Origin: CAZCEC01 sp964497615
Lineage (GTDB): Bacteria; Chloroflexota; Anaerolineae; Anaerolineales; UBA6663
Assembly: GCA_964497615.1 (NCBI GenBank)
Contig: CAZCEC010000017.1
Coordinates: 1-64,000, forward strand
Length of the DNA: 64,000 nucleotides
Reading direction: 5' to 3'
Shown: one piece after another, positions 23,856 through 31,228 of the stretch
How the letters are laid out: every line of letters begins with the position of its first letter
Numbering within the stretch: the stretch's first letter is position 1
Translations under genes and position numbers: made by a program
The notes under the pieces: model-generated
Told to the model about the DNA's origin: nothing
The model's database searches: none
The model's input: only the letters and a program-made list of their open reading frames with translations

Positions 23856-25448
23856 GTGACTCACCTCGCCAACGTCAACACCACCGACCTCCTCGCCGCC
23901 ATCGCCCTCGGCTGCCGCACCATGCAGCGCATCTTCAACCGCGATGACGACGGTATGCCATTCTTCGACGCCGTCGCCTGGCCGCACGCCGCCCTCGCCT
24001 GGAGCCCCAACCTCAGCGAGTGCCACGTCCCCGGCCGCCACCTCAATGCCCTCCTCATGGCCGAGGCCGTCGCCGGCGTCCCCGTGGACCCCGAGGCCAT
24101 CGCCACGCACCGCCGCGCCGCCTTCTTCTCCTTCAGCGGCCCGCTGTGCCTGCCCCTCAACCGCGAAGTGCAAACCGGCCCCCTGCGCATCTTCTCCCCC
24201 CACAACCTGCGCGAGGGCCTGCACGCCTTGTACGCCCTCGCCCACTGGCGTAACGACCGCGAAGCTCGCGCCCTGGCCGAACGCTTCATCACCGAACTGC
24301 CCCAGGTCTGGAGCGTGGAGCGCGGCTGGGACCTCGACCGCTTCCGTGCCCTAGACCTCATCTTCCAGCCCGTTCAGGGCCCCCTCAACGGCGAGACGCG
24401 CATGGTCGGTCCCCTGGTCAAGTACTTCCGCGCCACCGGCTATGCCCCCGCCCTCGACCTCGCGCTTCAGCTTAAAGAACAGGCCGTCGAGCAGTTCTTC
24501 CTCCCCGACGGCGCTTATGATCACGGCCGCTTCATCACCGACCACACCCACTCCATCACCGGCTCGCTCTCCTCCCTGGCCGAGCTCGCCGACCTGCTGG
24601 ACGACGACGCCCTCCTCCTCCGCCTCAAAGCCTTCTACGACAATGGCCTGTGGACCATGCGCGATGAAATCGGCTGGACCCCTGGCGGCGCCCTCATCCG
24701 CGACAGCGACGCGGGCGAATCCGGCAACCCCGGCGACATCGTCGAGACCGCCCTCATCCTCGGCCGCGGCGGCTGGCCCGCATACTACGCCGACGCCGAG
24801 CGCATCCTGCGCTGCCACCTGCTCCCCGCGCAGTTGCGCGACGTCAGCTTCATGCCCGTCCATCCCAATCCCGAGGGCCTGGATGGCCTGCGCGACGCAG
24901 CGGACCGCATGCTCGGCGCGTTTGGCGTGCCCGCTCCCTACGGCTTCCTGGCCCGCGACAAAGGCCGCGACTCAATCATGTTTCCGATGGATGTTGTCGG
25001 CAGCGTCGTGGGCTCGCTCTGCGCCGCCTATGCCGAGGTGGCCCGCTGGGAGACCACCGGCCACTGGGTCAACCTGCACTTTGACCACGCCACCCCCCAC
25101 CTCACCGTCCGTTCCCCCTACGGCCCGGCCGGCGCGCTCGAAATCACCCTCCACCGCCCCGGCCCGCTCTTCGTTCGCCGCCCGGCCTGGCTCACGCCTG
25201 GCGAATTCGCGCTCGAAAGCGCCTCTCTTGCCCCCCGCTGGGTCAACGACTATCTTTTCCTCGCCCAGCCGCCGGTCGGCGTCCCCTTGCGCTTCACCTG
25301 CCCCCTCCCCGAAACCACCCTCACCCTCGGCGCCCCCGCGCACGCCCACCCCATCCGCCTCCGCCTCCGCGGCGACCACCCCCTCGCCATGGACAATTTC
25401 GGCGCCGGCCTCACCTTCTTCCCGCCCTACGAATCCACCCCCGCTTGA
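23856..25448 (+). CDS. Six-hairpin glycosidase-like protein
   Basis: A 530-residue soluble protein. The first about 390 residues are (alpha/alpha)-barrel-like, with paired helices such as LREGLHALYALAHWRNDREA and TDHTHSITGSLSSLAELADL. The C-terminal about 110 residues form beta strands (TPHLTVRSPYGPAGALEITL). This plan fits six-hairpin glycosidases related to DUF1680 or unsaturated uronyl hydrolases, but I cannot place the catalytic acids, so enzyme activity is unproven. It probably acts on sugar oligomers, consistent with the downstream mannonate dehydratase. The first in-frame start is a GTG at 23856 without a clear ribosome binding site; the start is uncertain. No signal peptide, so cytoplasmic. 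Confidence 0.6.
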   Translation: MTHLANVNTTDLLAAIALGCRTMQRIFNRDDDGMPFFDAVAWPHAALAWSPNLSECHVPGRHLNALLMAEAVAGVPVDPEAIATHRRAAFFSFSGPLCLPLNREVQTGPLRIFSPHNLREGLHALYALAHWRNDREARALAERFITELPQVWSVERGWDLDRFRALDLIFQPVQGPLNGETRMVGPLVKYFRATGYAPALDLALQLKEQAVEQFFLPDGAYDHGRFITDHTHSITGSLSSLAELADLLDDDALLLRLKAFYDNGLWTMRDEIGWTPGGALIRDSDAGESGNPGDIVETALILGRGGWPAYYADAERILRCHLLPAQLRDVSFMPVHPNPEGLDGLRDAADRMLGAFGVPAPYGFLARDKGRDSIMFPMDVVGSVVGSLCAAYAEVARWETTGHWVNLHFDHATPHLTVRSPYGPAGALEITLHRPGPLFVRRPAWLTPGEFALESASLAPRWVNDYLFLAQPPVGVPLRFTCPLPETTLTLGAPAHAHPIRLRLRGDHPLAMDNFGAGLTFFPPYESTPA

Positions 25449-25537
25449 CCTCCCCCATCCCCGCCTCATCCCCTGATTCCTCGTAGGAGCGCTTTGTAAG
25501 TGCGATCCGGCGACGCCCTTGGCCGCCAAACTCCGCC

Positions 25538-25732
25538 CTATCCTCCGCCTTCCCCCGGCCCCTCCGGCGGGTCCTGCAACCCTGCCAGCCGCCAACTGAC
25601 AATCAGGATGATCCCCACCACCACCCCCAGCGCCATGGCCAGCTTTATCGCCGCCTCCCTTCGCGCCAACTGCATGCCGGCCCGCCATTCCCGGCCCGCA
25701 TGCCACAGAGCATAGGCAGGCTGGGGGTTCAA
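25538..25732 (-). CDS. Small single-span membrane protein
   Basis: A 64-residue protein: a basic, Trp/Arg-rich N terminus (WHAGREWRAGMQLARREAA), one membrane helix (LAMALGVVVGIILIVSW) and a Pro/Gly-rich tail. The best start is a TTG at 25732 preceded by GGAGG at correct spacing; an earlier TTG at 25753 lies across that site. No family recognised. It is divergent from the L7/L12-like gene and lies in otherwise gene-free sequence. The membrane helix and the ribosome binding site are the only support. Confidence 0.5.
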   Translation of the reverse strand: MNPQPAYALWHAGREWRAGMQLARREAAIKLAMALGVVVGIILIVSWRLAGLQDPPEGPGEGGG

Positions 25733-25774
25733 TCGTAGTCCTCCAACTACCAAACACTGTCATCGCCTCTCCGC

Positions 25775-25885
25775 CGCCTTTGTTCTTCTCTCGCCGCGTG
25801 CGCCGCGTCCTCCGCGGTGAACGCCATCGTGACAATTTGGTTCGTGTAATTCGGGAAGTTCGTGGCCAAGCCTTTCCGGTCTATA
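25775..25885. repeat. Second copy of the degenerate ATTCGTG repeat
   Basis: Phrases CTCGCCGCGTGCGCCGCGTC, CTCCGCGGTGAACGCC, GGTTCGTGTAATTCGGGAAG and TTCGTGGCCAAGCC follow the same order as at 23765-23855. It is followed by TATAAT (about 25882-25887) and then the ribosome binding site of the next gene, so it may include a promoter. Confidence 0.55.
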
Positions 25886-25914
25886 ATCCCCCACACGCCC
25901 AAAGGAGCACTCCC

Positions 25915-26172
25915 ATGTCCGACTCTGCCGACGTCGCTGCCCTCCGCTACAAAGTCGCCGAACTCGAACGCAAGCTCGACTTCGTCCTCAACCACCTCAA
26001 CCTGCGCTACACCGAGAACGCCCTCTCCCTGGCCGACTCCGAAGCCGCCAAATACCTCCGCCAGGGCAACAAGATCGAAGCCATCAAAGCCTACCGCGCC
26101 GTCACCAACGCCGGCCTCAAGGAAGCCAAAGACGCCGTGGATGCGTTGGAGATGAAGCTGAAGATGGGATGA
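25915..26172 (+). CDS. Small coiled-coil protein with ribosomal L7/L12 C-terminal-like domain
   Basis: An 85-residue protein. Residues about 8-32 form a short coiled coil (YKVAELERKLDFVLNHL). Residues about 50-82 (NKIEAIKAYRAVTNAGLKEA followed by KDAVDALE) match the helix-helix motif of the ribosomal protein L7/L12 C-terminal domain, where GLKEAK is diagnostic. It lacks the rest of L7/L12 and has no ribosomal neighbours, so it is a stand-alone L7/L12-CTD-like protein; such proteins are frequent but poorly characterised. AAAGGAG sits 8 bases before the ATG at 25915. Possible role in protein interaction; unproven. Confidence 0.75.
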   Translation: MSDSADVAALRYKVAELERKLDFVLNHLNLRYTENALSLADSEAAKYLRQGNKIEAIKAYRAVTNAGLKEAKDAVDALEMKLKMG

Positions 26173-26219
26173 GCGCTATTGCCGTTGTGTGGCCCGCTCG
26201 TGTGTGATCCGCGACTGCT

Positions 26220-28193
26220 TTGGCTCGAGCCTACTACTCCGCGACGTTTTCGGAATTCGTCTCGCACTCCGACGAGAGCATCCTAGGCGTCTTGGCACGC
26301 CAGCATACTTTCGCCCTTGAAGACCTCCAAAAACACGCGTGGATGGCGCAAATCCAGATCCTCAAACCCGCCTTACAGCATTTCCCTGGCGCCAGTTACT
26401 TGCTGCTGGAATTCGCCATTCCACGCATGGGCAAGCGGGTGGATGTCATCCTGCTGGCCCATGGCATCGTCTTTGTGCTTGAGTTCAAGATCGGAGAACG
26501 GCACTACACAACTCATGCGCTCGATCAGGTGCTCGACTATGCCCTGGACCTCAAGAACTTCCATGCGGACAGTCATGCGCGGCCCATTATCCCTGTCCTC
26601 GCTGCAACCAACGCCGCTCCCTATGCCAATGCGCCGCGCGCCTTCGATGATCAGGTGTTTGCTCCCCTACGGGTCAACCGTGACACGCTTGGTCCGCTTT
26701 TGGGCCAGTTAGCTGACGATTTCGCAGCGCCGACCTTCGACCCTATCGCTTGGCGCGACTCACCCTACCACCCCACACCGACCATCGTTGAGGCCGCTCA
26801 GGCGCTGTACCGCGGACACAGTGTCAGCGAGATTTCGCGTTCCGATGCTGGCGCCATCAATCTGAGCCACACCACCACCGCCATTGCCGCCGTCATCCAC
26901 GCCTCAAAAACCGCTGGGGAAAAGGCGATCTGCTTTGTCACCGGCGTGCCCGGTGCCGGCAAAACCCTGGCCGGCCTCAACCTCGCCAACGAACGCCTCC
27001 GCGACGATCGCGGCGAGCCGGCAGTGTTTCTCTCCGGCAATGGCCCGCTGGTCACCGTGCTCCGCGAGGCCCTGGCACGCGACGAGCACAGCCGCCGGCA
27101 AGCGTCAGGCCAGACGCTCACCAAGAAAGCCGCCCTCACCCGAGCCCAAACCTTCATCCAGAACATTCACCACTTCCGCGATGAAGCCCTCACGAGCAGC
27201 CATCCCCCTCGCGAGCGAATCACCATTTTCGACGAGGCCCAGCGTGCCTGGACCCAGCACAAGACCGCCGACTTCATGCAGCGCAAGCGCAATTACCCGG
27301 ACTTCTCCATGTCCGAGCCTGAGTTCCTGATCAGTATCATGGATCGGCATGTCGGCTGGGCCGTCATCGTTTGCCTGATCGGCGGCGGCCAAGAGATACA
27401 CACCGGCGAAGCCGGCCTCCTGGAATGGTTTCGCGTCTTGCGCGCGCGCTTCGCTCACTGGCGAGTGTATTGCTCGCCCAATCTGACCGATGATGAATAC
27501 CTGCGCGGCGACCCCGTCGAAGCGCACGTCGCCCCCCACCAACTGACCCATGAGCCGCGCCTCCACTTGGCTGTCTCCGTGCGGTCCTATCGCGCCGAGC
27601 ACGTCTCGGCCTTTGTCAAAGCTCTGCTGGACAATTCACCTGAAGTAGCCCGCAGCCTGCTCCATCAGATTGCATCGAGCTATCCCCTCGTGCTCACGCG
27701 CGACCTCCAGCACGCCAAGCGTTGGCTCAGGTCCCAGGCGCGGGCCTCAGAACGCTACGGCCTCTTGGCAAGCTCTGGCGCTCTTCGCCTCCGCGCCCTC
27801 GGCCTCAACGTGCGAGCGGACCTTGATGTTGCCAATTGGTTCCTGGCCGGCAAGGAAGATGTGCGGTCTTCATACTACCTTGAGGAAACCGCGACCGAAT
27901 TCGACATCCAGGGGCTGGAACTGGATTGGACCTGCATGGTCTGGGACGCCGATCTACGATACACCGGGCAAGGCTGGCGCTTTCATGAATTCGTCGGCGC
28001 CAAGTGGCGCAGCATTAATGACACCACTCGTCAACGCTACCTCTTGAACGCCTACCGTGTGCTGCTCACCCGCGCACGGCAAGGCATGGTCATTGTCGTT
28101 CCCCCAGGCGACAACAACGACCCAACCCGCTCCTCGGAATACTACGACGGCACCTATCACTTTCTGAGTCAACTCGGCCTCAGGCAGCTTTAG
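26220..28193 (+). CDS. DUF2075 ATPase/helicase-like protein with N-terminal nuclease-like domain
   Basis: About 657 residues. The N-terminal about 130 residues contain RVDVILLAHGIVFVLEFKIG, a D-x(n)-E-x-K pattern of PD-(D/E)XK nucleases. A P-loop follows (FVTGVPGAGKT, about 240-250), with Walker B in ITIFDEAQRAW (about 338-348) and a late LLTRARQGMVIVVPPG helicase-type motif. DUF2075 proteins are superfamily I helicase-like ATPases; the fusion with a nuclease-like module is known from stand-alone proteins sometimes linked to phage defence, so a nucleic-acid processing or immunity role is plausible but inferred. The start is a TTG at 26220 without a ribosome binding site and is uncertain. GC is somewhat lower than that of its neighbours, hinting at acquisition. 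Confidence 0.75.
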   Translation: MARAYYSATFSEFVSHSDESILGVLARQHTFALEDLQKHAWMAQIQILKPALQHFPGASYLLLEFAIPRMGKRVDVILLAHGIVFVLEFKIGERHYTTHALDQVLDYALDLKNFHADSHARPIIPVLAATNAAPYANAPRAFDDQVFAPLRVNRDTLGPLLGQLADDFAAPTFDPIAWRDSPYHPTPTIVEAAQALYRGHSVSEISRSDAGAINLSHTTTAIAAVIHASKTAGEKAICFVTGVPGAGKTLAGLNLANERLRDDRGEPAVFLSGNGPLVTVLREALARDEHSRRQASGQTLTKKAALTRAQTFIQNIHHFRDEALTSSHPPRERITIFDEAQRAWTQHKTADFMQRKRNYPDFSMSEPEFLISIMDRHVGWAVIVCLIGGGQEIHTGEAGLLEWFRVLRARFAHWRVYCSPNLTDDEYLRGDPVEAHVAPHQLTHEPRLHLAVSVRSYRAEHVSAFVKALLDNSPEVARSLLHQIASSYPLVLTRDLQHAKRWLRSQARASERYGLLASSGALRLRALGLNVRADLDVANWFLAGKEDVRSSYYLEETATEFDIQGLELDWTCMVWDADLRYTGQGWRFHEFVGAKWRSINDTTRQRYLLNAYRVLLTRARQGMVIVVPPGDNNDPTRSSEYYDGTYHFLSQLGLRQL

Positions 28194-28413
28194 CGTGTGC
28201 GCCGTCTCCCTCTGGCCCCCGCGGCTAGCCTGCCTCCTCATCTTCATCCGTTGATCCGTTGCCCTATCCGGTGACACCCACCGCCCCGTCCTCTCACGTC
28301 CAATCCGCGTAGTCCGCTTCCAGATCCGCGGCCGCCGCATCCCCTTATACCCTTTCCACCCCTTATGCCCCTTCGATTTCCCCTATTTCCCCCATTTCCC
28401 TATACTTCCGCCC
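28194..28413. other. Pyrimidine-rich intergenic spacer
   Basis: No gene is visible in these 220 bases. The right half is strongly C/T-rich on the plus strand, with repeated CCCCTTAT, CCCCTATTTCCC and CCCATTTCCC phrases, ending in CTATACTT 8 bases before the uxuA start. It belongs to the same style of degenerate repeat spacer as at 23765 and 25775. Confidence 0.5.
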
Positions 28414-29466
28414 ATGAAAATCGCCGAATTCTTCCTCCCCTACCCCTCCCGCCTCTGGACCCTCGCCAAGCAGGTCGGCGTGGATCACGCCGTCGCCATC
28501 CTGCCCTACGACCCGCCCCCCGCCGAGGAGCAGTCCGCCCCCCAGAACTGGCCCCACATCCACGGCGCCCGCCGCCTGTCCGAGATCCCCCGCGACGCTG
28601 ACGGCCACTACCCCTGGGACTACACCCCGCTAGCCGCGCTCCAGAGCCGCCTCGCCGCGCACGGCCTGGCGCTGTCCGTCATCGAAAGCAGCCCGCCCAT
28701 GAGCCGCATCCGCCTGGGCCTCCCCGGCCGCGATGAAGAGCTCGACCAGCTCGCCGTCATGCTCCGCGCCATGGGCCGCCTCGGCATCGGCGTCTGGTGC
28801 TACAACTTCATCCCCGCCGCCTCCTGGGGCCGCACCACCGTGGACCGGCCCGACCGCGGCGGCGCGCTCGTCACCGCCTTCAACCTGGCCGACGCCCCCG
28901 CCGTCCTCGAACTGCCCGACGGCGCCACCCTCACCGCCGAGCGCCTGTGGGACAACCTCAAGTATTTCCTGGACTATCTCGTCCCCATCGCCGAAGAAGC
29001 CGGCGTGCGCCTCGCCCTCCACCCGGACGACCCGCCCATCCCCGCCCTCGGCGGCGTCCCCCGCATCATCCATTCCGTCGAAGCCTTCGACCGCGTACTC
29101 GACTTGGCCCCCAGCCCCGCCAACGGCCTCACCCTCTGCCAGGGCAACTTCGCCCTGATGACCGATGACCTCCCCGGCCTCATCCACCACTTTGGCCGCC
29201 GCGGCAAGATCCACTTCGTCCACCTCCGCGATGTCGTTGGGACCCCCGACAACTTCCACGAGACCTGGCACGACCTCGGCCCCACCGACCTGCGCGCCTG
29301 TCTCCAGGCTTATCAGGACATCGGCTTCACCGGCGTCCTGCGCCCCGACCACGTCCCCACCCTGGCCGGCGAAAGCAACGCCTCTCCCGGCTACGCCACC
29401 CTCGGCCGCCTCTACGCCGTCGGCTACATCCGCGGCCTCATGGAGTCCATCTACGGGAAGAACTGA
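28414..29466 (+). CDS. uxuA: Mannonate dehydratase
   Basis: A 350-residue UxuA-family enzyme. It converts D-mannonate to 2-keto-3-deoxy-D-gluconate in hexuronate (glucuronate/pectin) degradation, using a divalent metal in a xylose-isomerase-like TIM barrel. Matching features: MKIAEFFLPYPSRLWTLAKQ at the start, IGVWCYNFIPAASWGRT (about 125-141), RLALHPDDPPIPALGG (about 200-215), LCQGNFALM and KIHFVHLRDV with metal ligands, then GVLRPDHVPTLAGE. Length is normal. It overlaps no gene but is followed after one base by an SDR dehydrogenase, an arrangement typical for mannonate or fructuronate interconversion. The operon call rests on spacing. Confidence 0.93.
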   Translation: MKIAEFFLPYPSRLWTLAKQVGVDHAVAILPYDPPPAEEQSAPQNWPHIHGARRLSEIPRDADGHYPWDYTPLAALQSRLAAHGLALSVIESSPPMSRIRLGLPGRDEELDQLAVMLRAMGRLGIGVWCYNFIPAASWGRTTVDRPDRGGALVTAFNLADAPAVLELPDGATLTAERLWDNLKYFLDYLVPIAEEAGVRLALHPDDPPIPALGGVPRIIHSVEAFDRVLDLAPSPANGLTLCQGNFALMTDDLPGLIHHFGRRGKIHFVHLRDVVGTPDNFHETWHDLGPTDLRACLQAYQDIGFTGVLRPDHVPTLAGESNASPGYATLGRLYAVGYIRGLMESIYGKN

Positions 29467-29467
29467 G

Positions 29468-30250
29468 ATGACCTTCAACTTCGCCTCCAAATCCGTTGTT
29501 GTCACCGGCGGCGCCAAGGGCATCGGCGAGGCCGCCGCCCGCGCCTTTGCCCAGGCCGGTGCCCACGTCGTCATCGCCGATGTGGACGAAGCCGCCGGTC
29601 AGGCCCTGGCAGCCGCCCTGCCCAACACCCGCTTCGTCCGCACCGACGTTTCTAGCATGGCCGACGCCCAGCGCGCCATCGCCGCGGCCGAGGCGCACGG
29701 CGGTGGGCTGGATGCCCTCTTCAGCAACGCCGGCATCCAGACTTACGGTCTCATCGAAGACGCCGACGAAGACCTCTACGAGCGCTCCCTGGCCGTCAAC
29801 TTCCGCGGCCACGTTTGGATGTGTAAATACGCCATCCCAGCCCTGCGGCGGCGCGGCGGCGGTGCCATCGTCTGCACCTCCTCCGTCCAGGGCCTGGCCT
29901 GCCAGAACCTCGTCGCCCTCTACGCCGCCAGCAAGGCCGCCACCCTGGCCCTCGTCAAAGGCATGTCCAACGACCACGCCCACGAGGGCATCCGCGTCAA
30001 CGCCGTCTTGCCCGGCTCGGTGGACACCCCGCTCCTGCGCGGCGCCGCCGCCACCGTCAACCCGGACGATATCGACGCCGTCATCGCCTCCTGGGGCACC
30101 GCCCACCCCATCGGCCGCGTCATCCAGCCCAGCGAAGTCGCCGACCTCGTCCTCTTCCTGTGCAGCGACCAGGCCCGCGCCCTCACCGGCGGCTCCTATT
30201 TGGTGGATGGCGGCCTGATGGCCAAGCTGCCCGTCATCCTCAAGGATTGA
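29468..30250 (+). CDS. SDR family oxidoreductase (possible fructuronate/mannonate dehydrogenase)
   Basis: A 260-residue classical short-chain dehydrogenase. NAD(P) binding is by TGGAKGIGEAAA (about 13-24), the NAG motif is in LFSNAGIQTYG, the catalytic Ser in VCTSSVQG, and YAASKAATLALVKG carries the Y-x(3)-K. It ends with the usual SYLVDGGLMAK. The start codon lies one base after the uxuA stop (TGAGATG), so the two are cotranscribed and this enzyme most likely works in the same sugar-acid pathway, for example reducing or oxidising the keto-acid partner of mannonate. Family is certain; the substrate is inference from context. Confidence 0.92.
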   Translation: MTFNFASKSVVVTGGAKGIGEAAARAFAQAGAHVVIADVDEAAGQALAAALPNTRFVRTDVSSMADAQRAIAAAEAHGGGLDALFSNAGIQTYGLIEDADEDLYERSLAVNFRGHVWMCKYAIPALRRRGGGAIVCTSSVQGLACQNLVALYAASKAATLALVKGMSNDHAHEGIRVNAVLPGSVDTPLLRGAAATVNPDDIDAVIASWGTAHPIGRVIQPSEVADLVLFLCSDQARALTGGSYLVDGGLMAKLPVILKD

Positions 30251-30259
30251 GCGCGCGGC

Positions 30260-30589
30260 CTAAAGGTCCACATTGGGGTCATCTTCCATGCCCTCGTCCG
30301 CGCTGGCCCACGCTTCTGATTCATCGTCGGCCGCCTCTGGCTCGGCCGGCGCCTCGTCCACCCCCAGCCGCCAGCGGATCAGCCCAACCACGCCCACCAG
30401 CAGCGCCGCAGCAATGGTGACGGGCACCAACTGCATCAATCCGCCTTTCTGGCCCAGGCTGGTGACCACGCACGCCAGAACAGCACAGGCCAGCACCAAC
30501 CACGTAAGCAGCCCGCCAGCTTTCCGGTCCAGACGGCCCAGGCCTTCCCCTATCACCTCCCTCAGCAATTCACTCAGCAGTTCGCCCAT
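30260..30589 (-). CDS. Small two-span membrane protein with acidic tail
   Basis: A 109-residue protein with an amphipathic N terminus (MGELLSELLREVIGEGLGRL), two membrane helices (about 28-46 TWLVLACAVLACVVTSLG and 52-71 LVPVTIAAALLVGVVGLIRW) and a strongly acidic C-terminal tail (EADDESEAW, EDDPN). The tail is probably cytoplasmic and might bind a partner. It is the last of three small membrane proteins encoded on the minus strand (31097 to 30260), spaced by 20-45 bases and likely an operon. No family recognised. Confidence 0.6.
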   Translation of the reverse strand: MGELLSELLREVIGEGLGRLDRKAGGLLTWLVLACAVLACVVTSLGQKGGLMQLVPVTIAAALLVGVVGLIRWRLGVDEAPAEPEAADDESEAWASADEGMEDDPNVDL

Positions 30590-30607
30590 TCGTCGCCTCC
30601 CCGTGCC

Positions 30608-30851
30608 TCAGCCTGTCCCGCCTTTGTATCCCTGCCAAAGCCAAGCCGCGCCCGCCAACAGCCCCAAGCCGTACAGCGCCAACAGCCACCACATGCCCGT
30701 CAGCCCGCTCACCAACCCGCAGGCGAGGGCCCGTCGCCAGCGCCAACACCGCCCAAACCAGCCGCCGTTTGGCGCGTGGGTCCAGCAGCCTCGCCCCATC
30801 GGCGCATGCGCCCATGGCCGCCAAAACGAAGTCCAGCCAGTCCGGCGCCAT
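30608..30851 (-). pseudogene. Small two-span membrane protein, single-base frameshift
   Basis: If one extra G is removed at about 30732-30736, the sequence reads an 80-residue protein: MAPDWLDFVLAAMGACADG, a basic loop (RAKRR), then two membrane helices (LVWAVLALATALACGLVSG and WLLALYGLGLLAGAAWLW) ending YKGGTG. As given, the frame breaks in the first helix. The N-terminal DWLD word recurs in the next gene upstream. It is probably a real gene with a sequencing indel or a recent mutation. Confidence 0.5.
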
Positions 30852-30893
30852 CGCCGTCTGCCGCGCCCTGCCGCCCCAAGCTTGGTGCGGGCG

Positions 30894-31097
30894 TCAGCCC
30901 GGCAGCAGGTCCAATAGACTGCCGCCGCCCCGCAAACTCACGACGATGCCAACAATTGCCAGCGCCATGATGATGAGAGCCAGAACGAGCCACAGCTTGT
31001 GCCCGACGCCATACAGCAGAAACGCCCAGGCATCGTCCAGCCAGTCATCCAGCCAGTCCGCATCCAGCCAGTCCGTATCCAGCCAATCGTCGTCCAT
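30894..31097 (-). CDS. Small membrane protein with DWLD repeats
   Basis: A 67-residue protein starting at an ATG (31097) with AGGAGG upstream. Residues 3-24 are a short tandem repeat of D-x-DWLD units (DDDWLDTDWLDADWLDDWL). A single membrane helix (LWLVLALIIMALAIVGIVV) and a short Gly/Leu-rich end follow. The repeat is also visible in the DNA as CCAGCCAGTCCGCAT-like units at 31041-31095. It is the first gene of a three-gene minus-strand set of tiny membrane proteins. No family recognised; the acidic Trp repeat could mediate self-assembly or partner binding. Confidence 0.65.
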   Translation of the reverse strand: MDDDWLDTDWLDADWLDDWLDDAWAFLLYGVGHKLWLVLALIIMALAIVGIVVSLRGGGSLLDLLPG

Positions 31098-31228
31098 CGT
31101 TCGCCTCCTGAAGGCCCGCCGGTCCCAGCCCATCACACTAGCCAGAAGCCTACGCCAGCCCGCCCGCCACCAACAGCCTCGCAGCCGCCAATTGCCGCCA
31201 ATCTTCCCTTCCTGAGCCAGTCAGCGCC

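Noticed and set aside
31041..31095. CRISPR-like short repeats
   Set aside because: The units are in-frame codons of the DWLD repeat protein, without regular spacers. No CRISPR array or cas gene is seen anywhere in the window.
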